Positions 36,315-45,700 of a DNA stretch of 64,000 nt are shown piece by piece. The number at the start of each line of letters is the position of its first letter. Positions within the stretch are counted from its first letter, which is position 1. The stretch is from positions 321,221-385,220 of the forward strand of contig CANLQG010000004.1 in assembly GCA_947493195.1 (NCBI GenBank), written 5' to 3'. A model generated the notes under the pieces. It was not told the origin of the DNA. It made no database searches and worked only from the letters and a program-made list of their open reading frames with translations. The DNA comes from an uncultured Sphingomonadaceae bacterium. Its GTDB lineage: Bacteria > Pseudomonadota > Alphaproteobacteria > Sphingomonadales > Sphingomonadaceae. The position numbers and the translations under genes are program-made.

Positions 36315-36476
36315 CGGGCGTTCGCCCTTGCTGTCGCTTTGCGCCCGAACGTTTCCAGGTATCAACGGTCGAAAGGAATATCGGTTCGCGCTAGACGAAC
36401 CGCAAGGGCGAACGCCCGTCCGCAACGGGCGCAGCTTGCTGCGCGTCTAGCGAGGACAATTGCGCGCAGGCGCAAT
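36315..36476. repeat. Cluster of inverted repeats in the msrB-GST gap
   Basis: The 207-bp gap (36284-36490) holds no gene I can support but several inverted repeats. A perfect 16-bp pair with arms 36315-36330 and 36403-36418 encloses 72 bases. Inside it GGTTCG (36383-36388) pairs with CGAACC (36396-36401). CGCTAGACG (36389-36397) pairs with CGTCTAGCG (36444-36452). ATTGCGC (36459-36465) pairs with GCGCAAT (36470-36476). No T tract follows, so a simple terminator is unlikely. It may be a structured RNA or a REP-like element. Confidence 0.6.
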
Positions 36477-36490
36477 CGCAAATCAAAGGA

Positions 36491-37162
36491 TCACGCGTTC
36501 ACGTCGGCATAATGCCGCGGTGCTGGAAGGCCTTCCATCTTCTGGCTCAGCAGCGGGGCAAAGCTGGGGCGGCTTTTCATCACGCGGTACCAGCCGTGTG
36601 ACTGTTCGTGGCCGGACCAGTCGATCCCGCCGAGGTAATCGATCACCGACAGCTGGGCCGCTGCGGCGAAATCCGCGAGGCTCAGCTGCGCGCCTGCCAG
36701 CCAGCGACGGTTGTCGATCAGCCAGTCGAGGTAGTCGAGGTGCTCGTGGGTCAGGCGCATGGCGGCGCGCAGCACGCCGCTGTCGGGCGACTGGCGCAGG
36801 ATCAGCCTTTTCTTCATCTTCTCGTAGATCAGCGGCTCGGTGACATCGCCATAAAGCCCGTCGTCGAACAGCGCCGTGAGGCGGCGGACCTCGGCCCGCG
36901 CGGCGGCGGAGCCGGGGATCAGCGGGCTCTTGCTCTCGGTTTCCTCGAAATATTCGCAGATCGCCTGGCTGTCGATCAGGGCAAGCCGCCTCTCGGCATG
37001 GTGCAGAACCGGCGTCTTGCCCGCCGGGTTCAGCGAATGGAACCGGTCGTCATTTTCCCACGGATAGGCAAGCTGCAGGGTGTAGGGCACTTTCTTTTCG
37101 GAAAGGACCAGCTGCACCTTTCGGCTGAACGGACAGAGCGGGAAATAGAAAAGTTGCCACAT
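36491..37162 (-). CDS. Glutathione S-transferase family protein
   Basis: A 223-residue soluble protein with a thioredoxin-like N-terminal domain (LFYFPLCPFSRKVQLVLSEK, with the PxCPFSRK active-site region, then NPAGKTPVLHH and LIDSQAICEYFEE) and an all-helical C-terminal domain (LDWLIDNRRWLAGAQLSLAD). This is the glutathione transferase fold. The Cys in LCPFSR is placed as in omega/beta-like classes, so thiol transfer is possible. Substrate unknown. It is 64 bp downstream of a small secreted protein gene on the same strand. Confidence 0.9.
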   Translation of the reverse strand: MWQLFYFPLCPFSRKVQLVLSEKKVPYTLQLAYPWENDDRFHSLNPAGKTPVLHHAERRLALIDSQAICEYFEETESKSPLIPGSAAARAEVRRLTALFDDGLYGDVTEPLIYEKMKKRLILRQSPDSGVLRAAMRLTHEHLDYLDWLIDNRRWLAGAQLSLADFAAAAQLSVIDYLGGIDWSGHEQSHGWYRVMKSRPSFAPLLSQKMEGLPAPRHYADVNA

Positions 37163-37226
37163 GCTTGCCTGTTGCTAATGCCGCAACAGCGGATTCAGGT
37201 CCAGCGCAGACAGTGGCCGGGCGTAT

Positions 37227-37586
37227 TTATTCTGCGGGCAACAGTCCCAGGCACACCGGCATGACCGCATCGAGAGAGCCGCTGTCCCGCAGATCCTGGG
37301 CTTCAGCGGTCAACGCGGCGGCAATCTGTTCGCGGTTGAGGCCGGCTTCATCCATAACCTGTGCAGAGGCGCGGACGAAGAATTCGCGGCCGCGCTCCGC
37401 CAGTTCGGGATATTGCAGGGCCTCGGGACTGTCGCTCTGCTGCCCGTTGGCAACGATGGCAAAGGCCGCGGAACAGCGCACCAGCATCCTGTGGTCGAGA
37501 CTGAGCTGCGGCGCGGCGGTAGGCGACTGCGCCAGTACCGGGGTGGATGTAGCGACAAGGGCGACGGCAAGGGCAATTCGGATCAT
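37227..37586 (-). CDS. Secreted small protein of unknown function
   Basis: A 119-residue protein with a clear signal peptide (MIRIALAVALVATSTPVLAQ) and a short mature helical domain containing two cysteines that could form one disulfide (RCSAAFAIVA and VMPVCLGLL). ATG 37586 was chosen because it begins the signal peptide; the 13 codons upstream add nothing. No family is recognised. It is divergent from the aldehyde dehydrogenase and precedes the GST gene. Confidence 0.72.
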   Translation of the reverse strand: MIRIALAVALVATSTPVLAQSPTAAPQLSLDHRMLVRCSAAFAIVANGQQSDSPEALQYPELAERGREFFVRASAQVMDEAGLNREQIAAALTAEAQDLRDSGSLDAVMPVCLGLLPAE

Positions 37587-37779
37587 GCCCAGACCCCTAG
37601 ACGAGGCAAGCTGAACCTGCGCCATCGAATTTTGGGTACGACGATACCACGACGAAATGGCGAGCGACGAGGCCGAGGCCGGACCGCATCGAAAGTGAGG
37701 TATGGCGTGCGCGGACGCGTTTGGTTAGGGAACCTGCGTGAATGCCCGCGCAGGGCGAGAAACCATGAGGTGCCGACTG

Positions 37780-39210
37780 ATGACCCAATACCCCGCTCTC
37801 CACATGTACATCGATGGCGAGAAGGTTTCGGGCGACGGGCGCCAGACGTTCGATGTGGTGAACCCCGTTACCGGGGAAACGCTTGCCGAGTTGCCCTTGG
37901 CCAACACCGCCGACCTGGACCGCGCGCTGGATGCTGCACAGCGCGGTTTCAAGACATGGCGCTATACCCCTGCCGCGAAGCGCGCACGGGTGCTGCACGG
38001 CGCGGCCGCGCTGATCCGGGAGCGCGCGGGTGAACTGGCGCGTGTGGCCACGCTGGAGCAGGGCAAGCCCGTGGGCGAAGCGAAGATGGAAGCGATGGGT
38101 GTCGCTGCCTGGTTCGATTTCGCTGCCGGCGAATGCCAGCGTCTCTATGGCCGTGAACTGGTGCGGCCCGTGGGCCAGCGCAGCGTGGTGCGGTGGGAGC
38201 CGGTCGGCCCGGTTGCAGCCTTCGCCCCGTGGAATTTTCCGCTGGTGAATCCGGGCCGCAAGCTGGGCGCAGCCATCGCGGCGGGGTGTTCGATCATCAT
38301 CAAGAGCGCGGAGGAGACCCCGGCATCGGCGCTAGGCGTTCTGCAGTGCCTCTATGATGCCGGGCTTCCTACAGAAGTAGCCCAGGCGGTGTTCGGCGTG
38401 CCCGACGAGGTGAGCCGCCACCTCCTTGCCAGCCAGGTCATCCGCAAGCTTTCCTTCACCGGTTCGACCGTGGTGGGCAAGCACCTGGCCAAGCTGGCAG
38501 CCGACAACATGATCAGAACCACCATGGAACTGGGCGGTCACGGTCCGGTACTGGTGTTCGACGATGCCGACATGGACAAGGCACTGGCCATGTCGGCAGG
38601 CGGCAAGGTCCGCAATGCCGGGCAGGTGTGCATCTCTCCCACCCGCTTCATCGTGCAGGAGGATGTGTTCGAGAAATTCCGCGATGGCATGGCCGAAAGG
38701 CTTGCCGCGACCGTGGTTGGAAACGGGCTGGACGACGGCACCCAGATGGGTCCGATGGCCAATGCCCGCCGTCCCGATGCCATGGAAAAGTTCGTCGCAG
38801 ACGCGAAGGGCAAGGGCGCGCGAATCGATACCGGCGGCGAGCGTATCGGCAACCAGGGCTATTTCTTCCAGCCGACCCTCCTCAGCGAAGTGCCGCTGGA
38901 AGCGGAGGTGATGAGCGAGGAGCCTTTCGGCCCGCTGGCGCTCATCAACCCGTACAGGAACGAGGACGACATGATCGCGGAGGCCAACCGCCTGGCCTAT
39001 GGCCTGGCCGGGTATGCCTGGACCAACGACGTGCAGCGCCAGCGCCGCCTGGCGGATGCGCTGGAGGTGGGCATGGTGGGCATCAACACGCACATGGTTT
39101 CTGCCGCGGACGCACCGTTCCAGGGCGTGCAATGGTCCGGCCACGGCAGCGAGGATGGCCCGGAAGGCGTCAAGGCCTGCATGGTGGTGAAAACCGTTCA
39201 CGAGGCATGA
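37780..39210 (+). CDS. NAD(P)-dependent aldehyde dehydrogenase (succinate-semialdehyde type)
   Basis: A 476-residue cytoplasmic dehydrogenase. Features are the cofactor site FAPWNFPLVNPGRKLGAAIA, LSFTGSTVVGKHL, the general base Glu250 (TMELGGHGP) and the nucleophile Cys284 (NAGQVCISPTR), spaced as usual, and EEPFGPLALI. It resembles the succinate-semialdehyde dehydrogenase branch most, but the substrate is not certain. ATG 37780 starts the typical N-terminus; upstream ATGs at 37738 and 37765 are less likely. The giant adhesin gene lies 566 bp downstream on the same strand. Confidence 0.9.
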   Translation: MTQYPALHMYIDGEKVSGDGRQTFDVVNPVTGETLAELPLANTADLDRALDAAQRGFKTWRYTPAAKRARVLHGAAALIRERAGELARVATLEQGKPVGEAKMEAMGVAAWFDFAAGECQRLYGRELVRPVGQRSVVRWEPVGPVAAFAPWNFPLVNPGRKLGAAIAAGCSIIIKSAEETPASALGVLQCLYDAGLPTEVAQAVFGVPDEVSRHLLASQVIRKLSFTGSTVVGKHLAKLAADNMIRTTMELGGHGPVLVFDDADMDKALAMSAGGKVRNAGQVCISPTRFIVQEDVFEKFRDGMAERLAATVVGNGLDDGTQMGPMANARRPDAMEKFVADAKGKGARIDTGGERIGNQGYFFQPTLLSEVPLEAEVMSEEPFGPLALINPYRNEDDMIAEANRLAYGLAGYAWTNDVQRQRRLADALEVGMVGINTHMVSAADAPFQGVQWSGHGSEDGPEGVKACMVVKTVHEA

Positions 39211-39776
39211 TGCGGGCCGGCATCTGACCGGCTGCGAAGCGACCGTGGGCGGTGGGCTGAGGCCGCCCGGGAAGGTGTGAACACCCCGCCCCTTAAAAAG
39301 ACCCGGTATCAGAGGTTTACCGCAGCCGGATTGCCTACGGCTTTGCAGGCTATCGCGTTCCGCAATTTGGGGCGCAGACCACTAAAGGCATGAAAATTTG
39401 TCACTTTTTTCTGCGCTTCTCAGCATTGATCTTGGCTTTCCATAGTAAAGCCTTGTTGCCGATTCCTCTGCCCGGAAAATAGGACTGAATTTCAGAACCT
39501 TAATCTCTGGTATAGAAGTGCAACTGGCCGGTTAACTTCATATATTTCCTTTCGCATACGCCGGTTTCCCACACTTTTTCTTACGTTTCCCGCATTTTTG
39601 TCATGCAATTTTTTTAAAATGGCCTAGCCTGCACCCAGCCCAGAATCGGGTAACCGCTGCAGTCGGGGGACTGCGACGTGCAATTGGGGGATGAATTTAC
39701 ATGGATAGCCAGGGTTTTTCCCTCCTGTCGTCGCACCCGTCGATTTCGGCCCGGTTCGACCAAACAGGAGGATTTT
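39211..39776 (+). promoter_or_regulatory. Long A+T-rich leader of the giant adhesin gene
   Basis: No gene is supported in these 566 bp. The first part has two short hairpins, GGGCGG with CCGCCC (39247-39268) and GGTGT with ACACC (39274-39285), neither followed by T, which may weakly end the aldehyde dehydrogenase transcript. From about 39360 to 39620 the sequence is clearly richer in A and T than its neighbours, with runs of T at 39406-39411, 39575-39579 and 39609-39615. It very likely carries the adhesin promoter and regulator sites, but I could not place a convincing -35/-10 pair. An excellent CAGGAGG ribosome-binding site ends it. Confidence 0.5.
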
Positions 39777-42700
39777 ATGCGCAATTCGGAACCGAAAACA
39801 TTCGGTAAAATGACGACCATGGCGCTTGGTGCGTCAGGTCTCGCCATCGCCACCGTCGCCATGGTGGGTGCCACCTCTGGCACCGCCTCCGCTGAAGAAT
39901 GCCTGCTGGACAACGATGGAACGCCGGGTGCGACAGCGGGTGATACGACTGGCGGTGCGACCAGCGACAATACCACCACTAGCAACCTGGCCTGCGGCGA
40001 AAACGCTACTGCCAACGGCAACCGGGCGACGGCGATTGGCCCGGGCGCGACTGCGGACGGCATCTTTAATGTCGCCGTTGGCTCCGCCAGCGTCGTCAAT
40101 GGATCGGTGAATTCGACGGCGATGGGCGATGCCGCGCGCGTCAGCAACTCTTCTAGCGCAGTAGCAATCGGAGCCGATACGGGTGTCACCGATGCACCCC
40201 GCGGCACGGCCCTTGGGCAAGGGGCCCAAGTAACTGCCTCTGGTGCGGTAGCGCTCGGGCAGGGCTCTTTCGCTACTGAAAGTAATACGGTCTCGGTAGG
40301 CACAACTTTTTCGCAGCGGCGGATTACGAACGTTGCCGACGGTATCAATGCACAGGACGCAGTGACGGTCAACCAGTTGAACGCGGCTGTGGCCGGAGCG
40401 AGCGACCCCTACCTCGAGGTCGAGTCAACGGGCGCCCCGGCCGATGCTTCGGCACCCGGTGCGATTGCCATTGGCGGCGGCGCGCAAGCCACCAGCGAGA
40501 ATGCCGTGGCTATCGGTGAAGGCGCGATTGCATCGGGCTCCACCGCAGTGGGCGGCGGGGCACAGGCCACCGGCACGGATTCCGCCGCTTTCGGTGATAA
40601 CGCCATCGCCAGCGGAGACAGCAGCTCCGCCCTTGGTGAAAACTCCTCCGCCACGTTCGAGAATTCGACTGCAGTCGGCGAATCGGCAAATGCCGCCAGC
40701 GACGACACGACTGCTGTCGGCCAGGGCAGCTATGCTTTCGGAGACGGTTCCACCGCTGTCGGTTTCGAAGCGAACGTCAACGGCGCAAACAGCGTTGCGG
40801 TCGGCAACCTTACATCCGTGAACGGCCTCGATTCGGTTGCCGTCGGCAGCAACGCCGATGCCCGCTCCAGCAATGCGACCGCAATCGGTCACGATGCTGC
40901 GGCTGACGGTTTCGGCACCTTTGCCGGTGGCGAGAACGCGCTGGCCATTCGCGAAGGCGCGACCGCGGTCGGCAACCAGTCGCTGGCCTTTGGCGAAAAC
41001 GCCTCGGCCTACGGCTCGAACGCGCGTGCGGAATCGGCAGGTGCGAGTGCCTTTGGCAACGACGCCCTTGCCGACGATATCGACACGACTGCGCTTGGCC
41101 AGGGCACATTCGCCGACGGCGAAGGCGCCACGGCCGTAGGACACGGCGCACAGGCCAATGGCGAGAACGCCGTTGCCGTGGGTGACGTGGCCACCGCCAC
41201 CGGTGCGGACACCACTGCTGTCGGCGCCAACGCCGATGCGCGTTCGGCCAATTCCACCGCCATCGGTCACGATGCCGCGGCAGATGGCATCGGCGCCTTT
41301 GCTGGCGGCGAGAATGCCCTCGCCATTCGCGACGGCGCGACCTCGGTCGGTAACCAGTCGCTGGCCTTTGGCGAGAACGCCTCTGCCTTCGGCTCAGGCG
41401 CGCGGGCTGAATCCGAAGGCGCGAGTGCCTTTGGTAACGCCGCCCTCGCGGACGACATCGACACCACTGCGCTGGGTCAGGGCACGTTCGCCGACGGCGA
41501 AGGCGCAACGGCTGTAGGGCACGGCGCACAGGCCAATGGCGAGAACGCCACGGCCCTTGGTGACATCGCCACCGCCACCGGTGCGGACACCACTGCTGTC
41601 GGTGCCAATGCCGATGCGCGTTCGGCCAACTCGACTGCCATCGGCCACGACGCCGCGGCAGATGGCATCGGCGCTTTCGCTGGCGGCGAGAATGCCCTCG
41701 CCATTCGCGACGGCGCGACCTCGGTCGGTAACCAGTCGCTGGCCTTTGGCGAGAACGCCTCTGCCTTCGGCTCGGGCGCTCGTGCGGAATCCGAAGGCGC
41801 AAGTGCCTTTGGTAATGGCGCGCAGGCCGACGACATCAATTCCACGGCCGTCGGCCAGGGCTCTTTTGCGGACGGGGAGAATTCCTTTGCCGGCGGCGCT
41901 GGCGCCACCACCACGGCAGACAATGCCACGGCGCTGGGCACCGGCGCTTCGGTGACCGGTCTCAACGGTACCGCCACCGGCGCTGATGCGAGCGCGAGCG
42001 GCGCATCGTCTGCGGCCTACGGCGATGGCGCCAGTGCCGAAGGCGACAGCTCCGTCGCAGTTGGCGATTCCTCCAGTGCGACCGGAGAAGAAGCCATCGC
42101 CATTGGCAACGGATCGTCGGCCACCGGCGTGCTGGGAATTGCCATGGGCGGCGACAACTCCGGCGACGGTATCGGCGCAACGGCAAGCGGCGACGGTTCG
42201 ATGGCGCTGGGTGCCGAAGCCAACAGCAGCGGCTTCATCAGCACCGCAGTCGGCATCAACAGCGAGGCCTCTGGCTTCGAATCCACCGCGCTGGGCGGCT
42301 TCTCCACCGCCTCGGGCGATTTCAGCACCGCAACCGGCATCGGATCGCAGGCCACCGGCTTTGCCAGCAACGCCTACGGCGGCGGTTCGTCTGCCTCAGG
42401 GCAGTTCACCGTAGCGGTCGGCAACCTGTCGAACGCCGCGGGCGATTCCGCAACAGCAGTGGGCAACGGCTCTCAGGCAACCGGGCAGCTTTCCTCGGCG
42501 TTCGGCAACCAGTCCACAGCCACTGGTGACTTCACCGTCGCCAGCGGCTTTGGCGCCAACGCTGCGGGCGATTTCTCCACGTCGGTAGGTGTCGGCGCGC
42601 AAGCCACCGGCACTGCGTCATCCGCTTTCGGCAATTCCGCCAATGCCACCGCATTCAACGCGACGGCCACGGGCAACGGGGCCAATGCCAGCGGCGACAA

Positions 42701-45700
42701 TTCCACCGCAACCGGCCAGGGGGCCAACGCCAGCGGAGCGAATGCGACAGCTACAGGCCAGTTCGCCCAGGCGACCGGACAGCTTTCGACCGCAACCGGC
42801 AGCCTTGCCAATGCCACGGGCGATAACTCTGTGGCGAACGGCGTCTTCGCCGATGCTTCCGGACAGAACGCGACGGCCGTAGGCTTTGGCGCCGGGGCCA
42901 GTGGGGACTTCGGTTCTTCCTTCGGCACGAATGCAAACGCTGCAGGCGGGGGGAGCGCGGCCTTTGGCGCCGGCGCCCAAGGCCTTGGCCAGGAATCGGT
43001 GGCAGTAGGCGGCAGCGCTTCTGCTGCTTCTGATGGCTCGGTTGCCGTCGGCGGCAGTTCTTCCGCGTCCAATTTCCAGGCAATTGCCGTCGGCCAGTTG
43101 GCCAACGCATCCGGCAACGGAAGCGTGGCCGTGGGCTCGGATACCGATGCAACGGGTACCAACGCTTCTGCGTTCGGTAACGATGCTCAGGCCGGTGCCG
43201 ACAACGCCACTGCCAGCGGCGCCTTTGCCAATGCCAGCGGCACGGGCTCCACCGCCAACGGCGTCGGCTCCAGTGCTTCGGGTGAGAACTCGGTTGCAGT
43301 TGGCATCAATGCCAGTGCATCGCAGAGCGGCGCTGTTGCGATGGGTAACGGCGCGCAGGCCACCAGCGAGCAGGCCGTAGCCATCGGTGAAGGCGCCATC
43401 GCCAGCGGTTCCACCGCAGTGGGCGGCGGAGCGCAGGCCACCGGCGCGGACTCTGCCGCGTTCGGCCAGAACGCCATTGCCAGCGGCGACGGCAGTTCTG
43501 CACTGGGTGAAAACACCATCGCGACCGGCATCAACTCGACCGCCGTTGGCGAATCCGCCAGCGCCGCAACGGATGAGGCTACGGCTGTGGGTCAGGGCTC
43601 GGTCGCCAATGGCATCGCCGCAACCTCGGTCGGCTTCAGTGCCGCAGCCAATGGCGATAGCGCCACGGCCGTGGGCGATGTAGCCACGGCCACCGGTGCG
43701 GATTCGACCGCAATCGGCGCCAACGCCGATGCGCGCTCGGCCAATTCGACCGCCGTCGGCCACGATGCCGCTGCCGACGGGTTCGGCGCCTTCGCCGGGG
43801 GCGAGAATGCTCTCGCCATCCGCGACGGTGCGACTTCGGTCGGCAACCAGTCGCTGGCCTTTGGCGAGAACGCTTCGGCTTTCGGCTCGAACGCCCGCGC
43901 CGAATCCGCCGGGGCGACCGCCATCGGCAACAACGCCCTGGCGGACGACATCGACACGACTGCAGTAGGCCAGAGCGCATTCGCCGACGGTGAAGGCGCA
44001 ACGGCTGTCGGTAACGGCGCACGCGCCGATGGCGAGAGCAGCCTTGCGGTTGGCGATGTAGCCACGGCCACCGGTGCGGATTCGACCGCAATCGGTGCCA
44101 ACGCCGATGCACGCTCGGCCAATTCGACCGCAGTCGGCCACGATGCCGCTGCCGACGGGTTCGGTGCCTTCGCAGGGGGTGAGAATGCCCTCGCCATCCG
44201 CGACGGTGCCACATCGATCGGCAACCAGTCGCTGGCCTTCGGTGAGAATGCCTCGGCCTACGGTTCGGGCGCACGGGCAGAGAATGCCGGGGCAACCGCC
44301 ATCGGCACCAATGCCCTGGCAGATGACTTCAGCGGCGTGGCCGTGGGCGAAAATGCCTTGGCCGACAACGTTGCCAGCATTGCCATCGGCCTCGACAGCA
44401 GCTCGACCGCGGACAACGCCATCGCAGCCGGTAACTCGGCCAGCGCATCGGGCCTCGATTCGGTAGCGATCGGCCGCGATGCCGACGCCAGCGACGAAGA
44501 TGCCGTGGCCATCGGCCAGTCGGCCATCGCCAGCGGCTTCCACTCCACGGTCGTGGGCGCAGAAGCCGAAGCGACCGGCGCAGGCGACACGGCGCTTGGC
44601 TGGCAGGCCTCTGCCACCGGCGGACAGGCAACGGCGACAGGTCGCCAGGCTTCGGCCAGCGGCTTCCAGTCTAGCGCTTATGGTCAGAGTTCCGACGCCA
44701 GCGGCGGCCAGTCGGTGGCAATTGGCATCAACTCTGCGGCAAGCGCCGATTCGGCAATCGCTATGGGCGAAGGCGCGGGCGCGACTACGGAAGGCTCGAT
44801 CGCGATCGGTGGCGATATCGATGGCGGCGGTGTCGGAGCGCAGGCCACGGGCCAGTTCACAACGGCGCTCGGTGCCGAAGCAGTTGCTTCGGGCGACGCG
44901 AGCAGCGCGCTGGGTTCTGGCTCTCTGGCCAGCGGCTTGGGCTCAACTGCAACCGGTAACGTGGCGCAGGCGACGGGTGACTTCTCGGTCGCCAACGGCC
45001 TGCTTTCCGATGCCTCTGGCGTTGGCAGCGTAGCGGTCGGTTCGCAGGCAGCTGCGAGCGCGGATCTTGCAATTGCAGTTGGCCTGAACAGCGACGCTTC
45101 CGGCAATGGCGCAGTGGCCAACGGTGCCTTCGCAGTGGCTTCGGGCGATGGAACGGTGGCGACCGGCCGGAACGCCGATGCCACCGGCCTCGACGCCGTT
45201 GCCGTGGGCCGCGATGCCCAGGCAACCGACGAGGACTCCGTCGCGGTTGGCCAGTCGGCCAATGCCAGCGGCTTCCACTCCACCGTCGTGGGTGCCGAAG
45301 CCGAAGCGACCGGCGCAGGCGACACGGCTCTTGGCTGGCAGGCATCTGCCACCGGCGGCCAGGCAACGGCAACGGGTCGCCAGGCTTCGGCCAGCGGGTT
45401 CCAGTCGAGCGCCTATGGCCAGAGCTCGAATGCCAGCGGCAGCCAGTCGGTTGCAGTGGGCTTCGGCACCGATGCTACCGGCAACCTTTCGGTTGCCATG
45501 GGTAATGGCGCACAGGCCACCGGCAACGAGAACATCGCCATCGGCAACAACACGAACTCGAGCGGCAATGCCTCGACCGCCGTGGGCGTGGCCAACACGT
45601 CTTCCGGTACGCGTTCGTCGGCCTTCGGCTACGTGGCGAGTGCAACCGGCGACAGTTCGCTGTCCATGGGTGATTTCACTACAGCTTCGGGCGTCGAATC

